Shown here piece after piece: positions 18,771 through 27,799 of a DNA stretch of 64,000 bases. The DNA comes from Burkholderia sp. NRF60-BP8 (GTDB lineage Bacteria > Pseudomonadota > Gammaproteobacteria > Burkholderiales > Burkholderiaceae). The stretch covers positions 1,178,001 to 1,242,000 of the forward strand of contig NZ_CP013373.1 of the NCBI RefSeq assembly GCF_001522585.2. Reading direction: 5' to 3'. The notes under the pieces were generated by a model that worked only from the letters and a program-made list of their open reading frames with translations, had not been told where the DNA came from and did not search any database. A program made the position numbers and the translations under genes. Position 1 is the stretch's first letter, and every line of letters starts with the position of its first letter.

Positions 18771-18808
18771 CCAATCGCCGATTAATTACCAAACTTTACG
18801 GCGATTGG
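18771..18808. promoter_or_regulatory. 10-bp inverted repeat in AT-rich intergenic DNA
   Basis: CCAATCGCCG at 18771-18780 is perfectly complementary to 18799-18808, with an AT-rich 18-base spacer. It sits in the lowest-GC part of the 637-base gap (18615-19251) between the LLM oxidoreductase and hpnI. It could be an operator or a hairpin. No other gene is credible in this gap. Confidence 0.4.
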
Positions 18809-19251
18809 AAGTGATACCGCATCGACATACAAATTTGCACGAAACGTTTGATTTTCAAGACTGCAATACGCCTGCAAAGTGCTTACGCTAATGTGAACGT
18901 GGCCGGGCCGATCCGGTTCGTCGACCGCTCAGCTTTGCCGGAATTGCACTAGTCCGTTTCTCGTAGCGCCGAGCGCGGGGCAGCGCGGACTGCTAAAATC
19001 CGGCGCCTGCCCATGTTGTGCCGATGGAGCCATTCGAGTCTTCCCGCATGCCGTCCTTGCGCTGCGCGGGGATACGCCACGCGAAGCCGGGCATGGCCGA
19101 ACCCGAACAACGGGTCGTGCCTCCCCATTACAGACGCTGCTGGAACAAGGAGTCGGGTCGTGCCCGCGTTCGTCGTTGTCGGAAAACCGCATCACGCTCA
19201 ATCGCGCTCGCGCGCTTGCCATGGCGCCCAGGTCGTCGGGAGGCGTCGCGC

Positions 19252-20427
19252 ATGACGCCCACCGTCACGCTGCTCGACTGGCTCCTGATCGCGTTCACGC
19301 TGGCCGCGGCCGGCTATGCGCTCGTCGCGGCCTTCGCGCCGCGGCCGCGCATGCCGCGCACGGCGGTGCGCGACGGCTTCGAGCCGGTCAGCGTGCTCAA
19401 GCCGCTGTGCGGCGCCGAGCCGCACCTGTACGAAAACCTCGCGACTTTCTGCGTGCAGCGCCATCCGCGCTATGAGGTGCTGTTCGGCGTCGCATCGTCC
19501 GCCGATCCGGCGATCGCCATCGTCGAGCGGCTGCGCGCCGATCATCCGGAGTGCGACATCACGCTCGTGATCGACGCGCGCGTGCATGGCAAGAACCTGA
19601 AGGTCAGCAACCTGATCAATCTCGCCGAGCGCGCGAAATACGGCCGCATCGTGATCGCGGACAGCGACATCGCGGTCGAGCCCGACTATCTGGAGCGCGT
19701 GACGGCGCCGCTCGCCGACGCGTCGGTCGGGGTCGTCACGTGCCTGTATCATGCGCGCAGCGTCGGCGGCTTCTGGACGCGGATCGGCGCCCAGTTCGTC
19801 GACGCCTGGTTCGCGCCGTCGGTGCGGATCACGCATCTCGGCCGTTCGAGCCGCTTTGGCTTCGGCGCGACGCTCGCGCTCACGCGCGACACGCTCGACC
19901 GGATCGGCGGTCTCGTCGCGCTGAAGGACGAGCTGGCCGACGATTTCTGGCTGGCCGAGCTGCCGCGCCGCCTCGGGCGGCGCACCGTGCTGTCGGAGGT
20001 CGAGGTCGCGACCGACGTGATCGAACCGTCGTTCGGGCCGCTATGGCACCGCGAGACGCGCTGGCTGCGCACGATTCGTTCGCTGAACCCGGCCGGCTTC
20101 GCGTTCCTGTTCATTACGTTTACCGTGCCGTGGCTCGCGATCGGCGCGGCGCTCGCATTGCGCCTCGACGGCACCGTCGCCGGCTGGCTGGCGGGCGGAG
20201 CGGCCGCGGTCGGCGCATTCGGGCGGCTCGTGCTGCATGCGCGCGGCGAGGACGGCTGGCGCGCGTTCTGGCGCGACCTGCCGCTCGTCGCGGTGCGCGA
20301 TACGCTGCTCGCGCTCGAGTGGCTCGCGGCCGTGTTCGGCACGCACGTCGTGTGGCGCGGCGCGAGGATGACGGTCGTCGGCGGCGAACGCGCGGCGGCC
20401 GCCGTGGAAGCAGTGGACGGCCGCTAG
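19252..20427 (+). CDS. hpnI: Hopanoid glucosamine glycosyltransferase HpnI
   Basis: 391-aa membrane-bound GT2 enzyme that adds N-acetylglucosamine to bacteriohopanetetrol in hopanoid side-chain synthesis. It has an N-terminal membrane helix, then VSVLKPLCGAEPHLYENL as the entry of the GT-A fold, the metal-binding DSD (IADSDIAVEP), acceptor motifs and RETRWLRT near residue 270, and C-terminal helices. The ATG at 19252 is preferred; the ORF extends to 19018 with unrelated residues. It opens a same-strand cluster hpnI-hpnJ-hpnK-hpnL, which supports the call. Confidence 0.9.
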   Translation: MTPTVTLLDWLLIAFTLAAAGYALVAAFAPRPRMPRTAVRDGFEPVSVLKPLCGAEPHLYENLATFCVQRHPRYEVLFGVASSADPAIAIVERLRADHPECDITLVIDARVHGKNLKVSNLINLAERAKYGRIVIADSDIAVEPDYLERVTAPLADASVGVVTCLYHARSVGGFWTRIGAQFVDAWFAPSVRITHLGRSSRFGFGATLALTRDTLDRIGGLVALKDELADDFWLAELPRRLGRRTVLSEVEVATDVIEPSFGPLWHRETRWLRTIRSLNPAGFAFLFITFTVPWLAIGAALALRLDGTVAGWLAGGAAAVGAFGRLVLHARGEDGWRAFWRDLPLVAVRDTLLALEWLAAVFGTHVVWRGARMTVVGGERAAAAVEAVDGR

Positions 20428-20580
20428 GGCCGTCGATCGAACCGGCCCGCGGGCCGAGACGCGTCGCACGGCGAAGCCGCGCGGCGCGACATGACGGAGA
20501 GGCGGGCGCCCGCATGGCGGCCCGCGATTTTTGACTGAATCGTTGCAACGAAACGAACTATGCAGGCTACCGGAGCATTC

Positions 20581-22002
20581 ATGAAAACGCTGTTCTTGCA
20601 GGCCCCTTCGTATGACGGCTTCGACGGCGGAGCCGGCTCGCGCTATCAGGCGAAGCGCGAAATCCGTTCCTTCTGGTATCCGACCTGGCTCGCGCAGCCG
20701 GCCGCGCTCGTGCCGGGCAGCCGCGTCGTCGACGCGCCGGCCGACGGCCTGTCGGTCGAGGAGACGCTGAAGATCGCCAACGACTACGATCTCGTGATCA
20801 TCCACACGAGCACGCCGTCGTTCCCGACCGACGCGATGTTCGCGCAGGATCTCAAGAAGATGAAGCCGTCGATGCTGGTCGGCATGGTCGGCGCGAAAGT
20901 GATGGTCGATCCGCACAACTCGCTCACGGCGAGCGACGCCATCGACTTCGTGTGCCGCGAGGAGTTCGACTACACCTGCAAGGAACTCGCCGAAGGCAAG
21001 CCGTTCGCCGAGATCAAGGGCTTGAGCTGGCGCGCGAAGGACGGTTCGATCGAGCACAACGAAGCGCGTCCGATCCTCGAGAACATGGACGAACTGCCGT
21101 TCGTCGCGCCCGTCTACAAGCGCGACCTGAAGATCGACAACTACTTCATCGGCTATCTGAACTATCCGTACGTGTCGATCTACACGGGCCGCGGCTGCAA
21201 GTCGCGCTGCACGTTCTGCCTGTGGCCGCAGACGGTCAGCGGCCATCGCTACCGCACGCGCTCGGTCGAGAACGTGCTCGCGGAAGCGAAGTGGATCCGC
21301 GACAACATGCCGGAAGTGAAGGAACTGATGTTCGACGACGACACCTTCACCGACGACCTGCCGCGCGCGGAAGCCATCGCGATCGGTCTGGGCAAGCTCG
21401 GCATGACCTGGTCGTGCAACGCGAAGGCGAACGTGCCGTACAAGTCGCTGAAGGTGATGAAGGAGAACGGCCTGCGCCTGCTGCTGGTCGGCTTCGAATC
21501 GGGCGACGACCAGATCCTCGTGAACATCAAGAAGGGCGTGCGCACCGATTTCGCGCGCCGCTTCAGCGCGGACTGCAAGAAGCTCGGCATCAAGATCCAC
21601 GGCACCTTCATCCTCGGCCTGCCGGGCGAGACGCAGGAGACCATCAAGAAGACGATCGAGTACGCGAAGGAAATCAACCCGCACACGATCCAGGTCTCGC
21701 TCGCCGCGCCGTATCCGGGCACGACGCTCTACAAGCAGGCCGTGGAAAACGGCTGGATGGAAGAGAACAAGACCATCAACCTGGTGAGCAAGGAAGGCGT
21801 GCAGCTTGCTGCGATCGGCTATGCGCATCTGTCGCGCGACGAGATCTATCACCATCTCGAGCAGTTCTATCGCGAGTTCTACTTCCGTCCGTCGAAGATC
21901 TGGGAGATCGTGCGCGAGATGCTGACGAGCTGGGACATGATGAAGCGTCGCCTGCGCGAAGGCGTCGAGTTCTTCCGCTTCCTGCGCGCGCACGAGGCCT
22001 GA
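20581..22002 (+). CDS. hpnJ: Hopanoid biosynthesis radical SAM protein HpnJ
   Basis: 473 aa. N-terminal cobalamin-binding-like domain followed by a radical SAM domain with the Fe4S4 motif CKSRCTFC (CxxxCxxC) near residue 206. In hopanoid work HpnJ is linked to converting the ribosyl-type ring into the cyclitol ether side chain. GGAG stands 7 bases before the ATG at 20581; an ATG at 20560 is possible but lacks this site. Three bases separate it from hpnK. The C-terminal Lys/Arg-rich helices match the family length. Confidence 0.92.
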   Translation: MKTLFLQAPSYDGFDGGAGSRYQAKREIRSFWYPTWLAQPAALVPGSRVVDAPADGLSVEETLKIANDYDLVIIHTSTPSFPTDAMFAQDLKKMKPSMLVGMVGAKVMVDPHNSLTASDAIDFVCREEFDYTCKELAEGKPFAEIKGLSWRAKDGSIEHNEARPILENMDELPFVAPVYKRDLKIDNYFIGYLNYPYVSIYTGRGCKSRCTFCLWPQTVSGHRYRTRSVENVLAEAKWIRDNMPEVKELMFDDDTFTDDLPRAEAIAIGLGKLGMTWSCNAKANVPYKSLKVMKENGLRLLLVGFESGDDQILVNIKKGVRTDFARRFSADCKKLGIKIHGTFILGLPGETQETIKKTIEYAKEINPHTIQVSLAAPYPGTTLYKQAVENGWMEENKTINLVSKEGVQLAAIGYAHLSRDEIYHHLEQFYREFYFRPSKIWEIVREMLTSWDMMKRRLREGVEFFRFLRAHEA

Positions 22003-22005
22003 TTC

Positions 22006-22890
22006 GTGGCGACGCAGCGGGCGGCGCGGGCGCTGATCTTCACCGCGGACGACTTCGGGCTGCATCCGCGCGTCAACGCGGCGGTCGAGCGTGCGCATCG
22101 CGACGGCGTGCTGAATGCCGCGAGCCTGATGGTCGGCGCGAGCGCCGCGCAGGATGCGATCGAACGCGCGCGGCGGCTGCCGTCGCTCGCGGTCGGGCTG
22201 CATCTGGTGCTCGCGGACGGCCCCGCCACGCTGCCCGCGCGTGACATTCCCGCACTCGTCGGCCCCGACGGGCGATTCGGCGACGCGATGGCGAAGGACG
22301 GCTGTCGCTTCTTCTTCCTGCCGCACGTTCGCGCGCAACTGCGCCGCGAAATCCGTGCGCAGTTCGATGCGTTCGCGGCGAGCGGCCTGCCGCTCGACCA
22401 CGTGAACGCGCACAAGCATTTCCACCTGCATCCGACCGTGCTGTCGATGATCGTCGAGATCGGCCGCGACTACGGGCTGCGCGCGGTGCGGCTGCCTTAC
22501 GAAACCGGCGCGCCCGCGTGGCTCAAGCCGTGGATCGCGCTGGTGCGCGCGCGGCTCGAGCGGGCCGGGCTCGCGCACAACGACTACGTGGTCGGCATCG
22601 AGCATACGGGCGCGATGGACGAGGCCGTGCTGCTCGACGCGCTCGCGAAGCTGCCGCCGGGCGTCGGCGAGATCTACTGCCATCCGGCCGAAGCCGGCGA
22701 CGGCCCGATCACGCCGACGATGGCCGGCTACCGTCCGGCTGACGAACTGGATGCGCTGCTGTCGCCGCGCGTCGCGGCCGCGCTGAAAGCGGCGGGCGTC
22801 GCGACCGGCGGTTTCGCCGCCGTGTTCGGTGAGCCCGCGGCACGGCGCGGCGCGCACGCGTCGCGCGCACCGGGAGCCCAGCCGTCATGA
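22006..22890 (+). CDS. hpnK: Hopanoid deacetylase HpnK (YdjC-like)
   Basis: 294 aa, GTG start three bases after the hpnJ stop. YdjC-family carbohydrate deacetylase with the metal-site motifs TADDFGLHP and HVNAHKHFHLHP. It would remove the acetyl group from the N-acetylglucosaminyl hopanoid made by HpnI. The last codons overlap the hpnL start (ATGA), so translation is coupled. A Pro/Arg-rich tail ends the protein. Confidence 0.9.
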   Translation: MATQRAARALIFTADDFGLHPRVNAAVERAHRDGVLNAASLMVGASAAQDAIERARRLPSLAVGLHLVLADGPATLPARDIPALVGPDGRFGDAMAKDGCRFFFLPHVRAQLRREIRAQFDAFAASGLPLDHVNAHKHFHLHPTVLSMIVEIGRDYGLRAVRLPYETGAPAWLKPWIALVRARLERAGLAHNDYVVGIEHTGAMDEAVLLDALAKLPPGVGEIYCHPAEAGDGPITPTMAGYRPADELDALLSPRVAAALKAAGVATGGFAAVFGEPAARRGAHASRAPGAQPS

Positions 22891-23936
22891 GCAAGTGGAT
22901 CAAGAGGCTCGGCTGGCCGATCGGCATCGGCATCCTGCTCGCGCTGGGGCTGCACGAAGGCGTCGGCGACGTGTCGCAGATGCTCGCGCGCGCCGGCTAC
23001 GCGCTGCTGTGGCTGGTACCGTTCCACGCGCTGCCGCTGCTGCTCGACGCGTTCGCGTGGCATCTGCTGCTCGACCGGCGCAGCTCGCTGCCGTTCCTGT
23101 GGTGGATCGCGACCGTGCGCGAGGCCGTGAACCGGCTGCTGCCCGTGGTCGGGATCGGCGGCGAGATCGTCGGCATCCGGCTCGCGCGCTGGCAAGTGCC
23201 CGACGCGAGCCGTGTGACCGCGTCGGTGATCGTCGAGGTGCTCGTGACGATCGTCGTGCAGTATGCGTTCGCGGCGCTCGGCCTCGTGCTGCTGCTTGCG
23301 ACGACCGACAACATGGGCGGCGGCACGATCGGCCTTGCGCTGTTGCTGACGCTGCCGTTGCCGGTGCTCGGCGTGGTGCTGATGCGGCGCGGCGGTATTT
23401 TCCACGCGATCGAGCGTTTCGCGGGCCGCCTGCTCGGCGATTCGCACCGGCTGCTGCAGGGCGTCGACGGCCGTCGCCTCGACGCCGACATCGATTCGCT
23501 GATGTCGCGCACGGGCCTGCTGTTCAGCGCCTTCTTCTGGCAACTGGCCGGCTACGTGCTCGGCGCGCTCGAGATCTACTGGGCGCTCGCACTGCTCGGC
23601 CACCCGGTGTCGATCGGCGGGGCGATCGCGATCGAGGCGATGACGCAGGCGGTGCGGCATGCGGCATTCATGGTGCCGGGCGGGCTCGGCGTGCAGGAAG
23701 CGACCGTCGTGCTGCTCGCGCAGATGTTCGGCGTCGACCGCGAGACGGCGCTGTCGCTCGCGGTGGTCAAGCGCGGCCGCGAGGTGCTGTTCGGTTGCCT
23801 CGCGCTCGGCTCGTGGCAGCTTGCCGAGCTGGTGCGCACGCGCCGCCGTCTGGGCGCGCCGCCGGCCGTGCCGCGCACGGCGCCGCCGGCGAAGCGGGCG
23901 TCCGAAACCCGGACCGAAACCGAAACGACGCATTGA
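22887..23936 (+). CDS. hpnL: Hopanoid-associated membrane protein HpnL
   Basis: 349-aa polytopic protein of the lysylphosphatidylglycerol-synthase membrane-domain (UPF0104) type. About eight hydrophobic segments, with the conserved blocks WIATVREAVNRLLPVVGIGGE and VPGGLGVQEA, the latter being the family's signature. Proposed to be involved in hopanoid placement or transport; the mechanism is not established. The C-terminal tail after about residue 315 is Arg/Pro-rich and cytoplasmic-looking. Last gene of the hpn block proper. Confidence 0.88.
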   Translation: MSKWIKRLGWPIGIGILLALGLHEGVGDVSQMLARAGYALLWLVPFHALPLLLDAFAWHLLLDRRSSLPFLWWIATVREAVNRLLPVVGIGGEIVGIRLARWQVPDASRVTASVIVEVLVTIVVQYAFAALGLVLLLATTDNMGGGTIGLALLLTLPLPVLGVVLMRRGGIFHAIERFAGRLLGDSHRLLQGVDGRRLDADIDSLMSRTGLLFSAFFWQLAGYVLGALEIYWALALLGHPVSIGGAIAIEAMTQAVRHAAFMVPGGLGVQEATVVLLAQMFGVDRETALSLAVVKRGREVLFGCLALGSWQLAELVRTRRRLGAPPAVPRTAPPAKRASETRTETETTH

Positions 23937-24024
23937 ACGAGGGACGGCCCGCACGACCCGTCTCGCGCTTTTGGCGCGGTGCGGGTATCCTTGCCGCGTG
24001 TTTTCTCCACGCGCATGTCTTCCG

Positions 24025-24579
24025 ATGATTTTCCGTTTCCGGCTGCTTTCCGTGACGATGCTGGCCGCCGCGCTGGCGCTAACCGGTTGCGACGACCAAG
24101 GCCATCTCGACGTGCAACGTATCAGGGATTTCTTCAACGCGATCAAACCCGCGCCGCTGCTGCTGAAGGGGCTGAAGGTCGGCGAGTCGACCGAGGCCGA
24201 CGTGCGCGGCACGATGGGCAAGCCCGAGACCGAGCGCACGTTCACCGACGGCTCGAAGCGTCTCGAATATCCGCGTGGCCCGATGGGCAACCAGACCTGG
24301 TTCGTCGACCTCGATGCGAACGGGCGCTACACGGGCGCGACGCAGGTGCTGACCGCCGAGAATTTCGCGAAAGTGCGCCCGGGGATGAACGAGGACGAGG
24401 TGCGACGCCTGCTCGGCAAGCCCGGCGACATCGCGCAATATCCGCTGAAGCCCGAGACGGTCTGGAGCTGGCGCTGGCTCGAGGACGGCGTCAACACCGA
24501 TGCGTTCTTCAACGTCCATTTCGGCCCGGACGGGCTCGTCTATACGACGTCGCGCTCCGACATCCTGAAAGGGCGGTGA
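24025..24579 (+). CDS. SmpA/OmlA(BamE)-like lipoprotein
   Basis: 184 aa. Lipoprotein signal ending ALALTGC (lipobox cysteine near residue 21). Two tandem SmpA/OmlA-like repeats follow: LKVGESTEADVRGTMGKPE near residue 50 and VRPGMNEDEVRRLLGKPG near residue 115, each followed by a beta hairpin with conserved aromatic residues. The duplication distinguishes it from single-domain BamE. It follows hpnL by 88 bases in the same direction and could be transcribed with it, hinting at an outer-membrane role alongside hopanoids. Convergent with brnA 3 bases away. Confidence 0.82.
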   Translation: MIFRFRLLSVTMLAAALALTGCDDQGHLDVQRIRDFFNAIKPAPLLLKGLKVGESTEADVRGTMGKPETERTFTDGSKRLEYPRGPMGNQTWFVDLDANGRYTGATQVLTAENFAKVRPGMNEDEVRRLLGKPGDIAQYPLKPETVWSWRWLEDGVNTDAFFNVHFGPDGLVYTTSRSDILKGR

Positions 24580-24582
24580 CGC

Positions 24583-24879
24583 TCACGCGCGGCGCTTCTT
24601 CAGCCAGTCGCGCAGCGCGTCGTTCATGCGCGTCTGCCAGCCGGGGCCGTCCGCCCGAAACGCGGCGAGGATGTCGGCGTCGTAGCGGATGCTGACCTGT
24701 TCCTTCGGGTGCTCGAGCTTCGGGCGCCCGAACTTCTTCGCGACGACCTCGACGAATGGCTCCATCGCATCGATTTCGTCGTCGCCGAGTTCATGGGCGT
24801 CCGGATCGGCGGCGATGCCGCGCGCGATCGCCGCTTCTTCCTCGGGCGTGTTGCGGATGAATTTAACCGCCTTCTTCAT
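24583..24879 (-). CDS. brnA: BrnA-family antitoxin
   Basis: 98 aa, the DNA-binding antitoxin of the BrnTA type II system. N-terminal MKKAVKFIRNTPEEEAAI, central acidic DAHELGDDEIDAM and a C-terminal ribbon-helix-helix: KEQVSIRYDADILAAFRA, then GPGWQTRMNDALRDWL. BrnA binds BrnT and represses its own operon. The start overlaps the final 17 bases of the upstream toxin frame, the usual brnTA arrangement. The antitoxin looks intact although the toxin does not. Confidence 0.9.
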   Translation of the reverse strand: MKKAVKFIRNTPEEEAAIARGIAADPDAHELGDDEIDAMEPFVEVVAKKFGRPKLEHPKEQVSIRYDADILAAFRADGPGWQTRMNDALRDWLKKRRA

Positions 24880-25159
24880 ATCGACTCATCTCTCGGTTGT
24901 TGGCTTTTCGCAGACTGACGACACGCAGCGTGCGGCCGCGCGGGACGACGATCGCCGTATAAAGGCGCGCGCCGATCGGCACCAGACAGATCCAGCGTGT
25001 CTCGCCGTAGTCCCTGCGGGTATCCACTCATGTGCGCGCTGCTTCCCACTCGGCGAATTCGGCCATTCGCAACGAGACGCCGTGTTTCAGTCGGTTCGAC
25101 AGATCCTTGGCCTCGTCGAAAACGAATGGAATTTCGACTAATTGTGGATGCAAAAACAT
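24863..25159 (-). pseudogene. brnT: BrnT-family toxin interrupted by an in-frame TGA
   Basis: Reading from ATG 25159, the frame gives LVEIPFVFDEAKDLSNRLKH and VSLRMAEFAEWEAART, then TGA (25030-25028). It continues in the same frame as VDTRRDYGETRWICLV to RKANNREMSRYEEGG and TAA at 24863. Both parts are BrnT-like: FDxxKxxxNxxKHGVS in the first, RRDYGE and the ISLRKANxRE catalytic end in the second. From family memory the stop aligns with a Trp in the 'W-D-TR' region, so a single TGG to TGA change explains it. BrnT is a RelE-fold ribonuclease; truncated at 44 residues it would lack the C-terminal catalytic residues. Sequencing error or readthrough are alternatives. Confidence 0.8.
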
Positions 25160-25334
25160 GAGATGGCAATGGGTTTTTGTAGATGCAAAAAGCGGGCGCC
25201 GCCGTGGATGGCAGCGAATCGGCGCCGCTCGCGTCGCGGGCAGGACCGAGCGATTGTGTGGCGCGTGTCCGGACATGCCCATTCGGCCCGATGGCCAGTG
25301 CGGCGCTATATCGAAAAAGCGACCGGAAAATTGC

Positions 25335-25384
25335 AAAAAACCCGCTTCCCGACGCGTCATGAGACTGTCAGGAAGCGGGTTTTT
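25335..25384. terminator. Orphan intrinsic terminator hairpin
   Basis: AAACCCGCTTCC at 25338-25349 pairs with GGAAGCGGGTTT from 25371, with a 21-base loop containing the palindrome GACGCGTC. A6 precedes and T5 follows, so it could work on both strands. No gene ends here: brnT starts upstream on the minus strand and aotQ begins downstream on the plus strand. It may mark the end of an unrecognised small transcript or insulate the two units. Confidence 0.75.
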
Positions 25385-25432
25385 CCCTTTTGAAACAGCG
25401 GCGTAAGTCGTGCGCACAAATGGTGGGACGAA

Positions 25433-25449
25433 TTGCTGCGATGCAGCAA
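25433..25449. promoter_or_regulatory. Palindrome TTGCTGC-GAT-GCAGCAA upstream of aotQ
   Basis: A perfect 7-3-7 inverted repeat, 108 bases before the aotQ start. It may be a regulator site for the uptake operon or a leader hairpin; no clear -35/-10 pair is visible nearby. Confidence 0.4.
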
Positions 25450-25556
25450 CCGCGCGCACGGTGATTTGAGGCAATCAATTTCGCTTGCGACTATCCGCGT
25501 CAGCCCGGCGCGGGACAGGCATACGCGTCGGCATTCATTCAATTCTGGAGACGCGC

Positions 25557-26246
25557 GTGTTCCTTTACGGCTTTGGTCCTGTCCTCTGGGCCGGCACCGT
25601 GCAGACCATCGAGCTGTCGGTGCTGTCGCTCGCCACTGCGGTGGCATTGGGACTGATCGGCGCGGTGGCGAAGCTGTCGCACAACCGGGTGCTGCGAGCG
25701 ATCGCGACCGGTTATACGACGCTGATCCGCTCGGTGCCCGATCTTGTGCTGATGCTGCTGCTGTTCTACAGCATCCAGATCTGGCTGAACCAGTTCACCG
25801 ACCTCGTCGGCTGGAACCAGATCGACATCGATCCGTTCGTGGCCGGCGTGCTGACGCTCGGCTTCATCTACGGCGCGTACTTCACCGAGACGTTTCGAGG
25901 CGCGTTCCTGTCGGTCCCGCGCGGCCAGCTCGAAGCCGGTGCGGCTTACGGGATGAGCGGCGCGCGCGTGTTCGCGCGGATCATGTTTCCGCAGATGATG
26001 CGCTTTGCGCTGCCGGGCATCGGCAACAACTGGCAGGTGCTCGTGAAGGCGACCGCGCTGGTGTCGATCATCGGTCTCGCGGACGTCGTGAAGGCCGCGC
26101 AGGACGCCGGCAAGAGCACGTTCAACATGTTCTTCTTCATTCTCGTCGCGGCGCTGATCTATCTCGCGATCACGACCGTCTCCAACCTCGTGCTGATCCA
26201 GCTCGAGAAGCGTTATTCCATGGGCGTGCGGCACGCAGAACTATGA
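25557..26246 (+). CDS. aotQ: Basic amino acid ABC transporter permease (HisQ/AotQ type)
   Basis: 229-aa inner-membrane permease of the polar/basic amino acid ABC family. Five hydrophobic segments. The ATPase-contact EAA loop reads [20 protein letters not shown], and [17 protein letters not shown] is typical of HisQ/ArtQ. The start is GTG at 25557, 7 bases after TCTGGAG; ORF codons upstream to 25485 are not family-like. It overlaps the next permease by 4 bases. With aotM and aotP it forms the membrane part of an arginine/ornithine/lysine importer. Confidence 0.92.
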   Translation: MFLYGFGPVLWAGTVQTIELSVLSLATAVALGLIGAVAKLSHNRVLRAIATGYTTLIRSVPDLVLMLLLFYSIQIWLNQFTDLVGWNQIDIDPFVAGVLTLGFIYGAYFTETFRGAFLSVPRGQLEAGAAYGMSGARVFARIMFPQMMRFALPGIGNNWQVLVKATALVSIIGLADVVKAAQDAGKSTFNMFFFILVAALIYLAITTVSNLVLIQLEKRYSMGVRHAEL

Positions 26247-26956
26247 TCGAGATCCTCCAGGAATTCGGCAAGGCGTTCCTTTTCTGGGACGGCCAGCGCC
26301 TGTCCGGCCTCGCGGTGACGCTGTGGCTGCTCGTCGCATCGATTTCGCTCGGCTTCGTGTGCGCGGTGCCGCTGGCGGTCGCGCGCGTGTCGAGGAACAA
26401 GTGGGTGTCGATGCCCGTGCGCTTCTACACGTACGTGTTCCGCGGCACGCCGCTCTACGTGCAGTTGCTGCTGATGTACACGGGCATGTACAGCCTCGAG
26501 TTCGTGCGTTCGCACTCGCTGCTCGACGCGTTCTTCCGCAGCGGCTTCAACTGCGCGATCCTCGCGTTCGCGCTGAACACCTGCGCATACACCACCGAGA
26601 TCTTCGCCGGGGCGATCCGTGCAATCCCGCACGGCGAAGTCGAGGCGGCGCGCGCGTACGGGATGACGCCGTTCACGATGTACCGCCGCGTGATCCTGCC
26701 GTCGGCGCTGCGCCGCGCGCTGCCGCTGTACAGCAACGAGGTGATCCTGATGCTGCACGCGACGACCGTCGCGTTCACGGCGACCGTGCCGGACATCCTG
26801 AAGGTCGCGCGCGACGCCAATTCCGCGACCTACATGGCGTTCCAGTCGTTCGGAATCGCCGCGCTGATCTATCTTGCGGTATCGTTCGCACTCGTCGCGG
26901 CGTTTCGCCGCGCGGAGCGCCACTGGCTCGCGTATCTCGCGGCCGCCCGTCATTGA
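26243..26956 (+). CDS. aotM: Basic amino acid ABC transporter permease (HisM/AotM type)
   Basis: 237-aa partner permease. Conserved [20 protein letters not shown] and the EAA loop [20 protein letters not shown] identify HisM. The extended first periplasmic region and five helices match the family. The ATG overlaps the aotQ TGA (ATGATGA arrangement), so the permeases are translated together in equal amounts. It is followed 20 bases later by the ATPase gene. Confidence 0.92.
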   Translation: MIEILQEFGKAFLFWDGQRLSGLAVTLWLLVASISLGFVCAVPLAVARVSRNKWVSMPVRFYTYVFRGTPLYVQLLLMYTGMYSLEFVRSHSLLDAFFRSGFNCAILAFALNTCAYTTEIFAGAIRAIPHGEVEAARAYGMTPFTMYRRVILPSALRRALPLYSNEVILMLHATTVAFTATVPDILKVARDANSATYMAFQSFGIAALIYLAVSFALVAAFRRAERHWLAYLAAARH

Positions 26957-26976
26957 ATTCACTCGAGGAGAGCCAG

Positions 26977-27777
26977 TTGGCCGAGATCACTCAAACGAGC
27001 GCGTCCGCTTCCGTGAAGCTTGCCGCGGTCGACATTCACAAGCGCTACGGCGACAACGAGGTGCTCAAGGGCGTGTCGTTGGACGCGAAGGCCGGCGACG
27101 TCATCAGCATCATCGGCGCGAGCGGCTCGGGCAAGAGCACGTTCCTGCGCTGCATCAATTTTCTCGAGCGGCCGAATGCGGGGCAGATCGTCGTCGACGG
27201 CGAGGCCGTGCGCACGAAGGCCGACAAGACCGGCGCGCTGGAGGTGGCCGATCACAAGCAACTGCAGCGCATCCGCACGAAGCTCGCGATGGTGTTCCAG
27301 CACTTCAACTTGTGGGCGCACATGAACGTGCTCGAGAACGTGATGGAAGCGCCGGTGCACGTGCTGGGCATTTCGAAGAAGGAAGCCGAGGAGCGTGCGC
27401 GCGAGTACCTGGAGAAGGTCGGCCTGCCGCCGCGCGTCGAGAAGCAGTATCCGTCGCATCTGTCCGGCGGCCAGCAGCAGCGCGTGGCGATCGCGCGTGC
27501 GCTGGCGATGCATCCGGACGTGATGCTGTTCGACGAGCCGACTTCCGCGCTCGATCCGGAACTGGTCGGCGAAGTGCTGAAGGTGATGCAGAAGCTGGCC
27601 GAGGAGGGCCGCACGATGATCGTCGTCACGCACGAGATGGGCTTCGCACGCAACGTGTCGAACCACGTGATGTTCCTGCATCAGGGGCGGACCGAGGAAG
27701 AGGGCGATCCGAAGGAAGTGCTGGTGCGCCCGCAGAGCGAGCGGCTCAAGCAGTTCCTGTCGGGCAGCCTCAAGTAA
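26977..27777 (+). CDS. aotP: Basic amino acid ABC transporter ATPase (HisP/AotP type)
   Basis: 266 aa. Walker [13 protein letters not shown]-loop FQHFNLW, signature LSGGQQQR, Walker [13 protein letters not shown] and H-loop [10 protein letters not shown] are all intact, and the [11 protein letters not shown] segment is typical of amino acid importers. The start is TTG at 26977, 5 bases after GAGGAGAG; no ATG gives a sensible N-terminus. It drives uptake together with AotQ/AotM and probably the binding protein encoded at 37419. Confidence 0.92.
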   Translation: MAEITQTSASASVKLAAVDIHKRYGDNEVLKGVSLDAKAGDVISIIGASGSGKSTFLRCINFLERPNAGQIVVDGEAVRTKADKTGALEVADHKQLQRIRTKLAMVFQHFNLWAHMNVLENVMEAPVHVLGISKKEAEERAREYLEKVGLPPRVEKQYPSHLSGGQQQRVAIARALAMHPDVMLFDEPTSALDPELVGEVLKVMQKLAEEGRTMIVVTHEMGFARNVSNHVMFLHQGRTEEEGDPKEVLVRPQSERLKQFLSGSLK

Positions 27778-27799
27778 CGCGACAGGGCAGGTTTCAACC

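Noticed and set aside
24876..25169. 97-aa ORF as the BrnT toxin
   Set aside because: It is in a different frame from the BrnT-like residues. The true toxin frame is 24863-25159 with an internal TGA.
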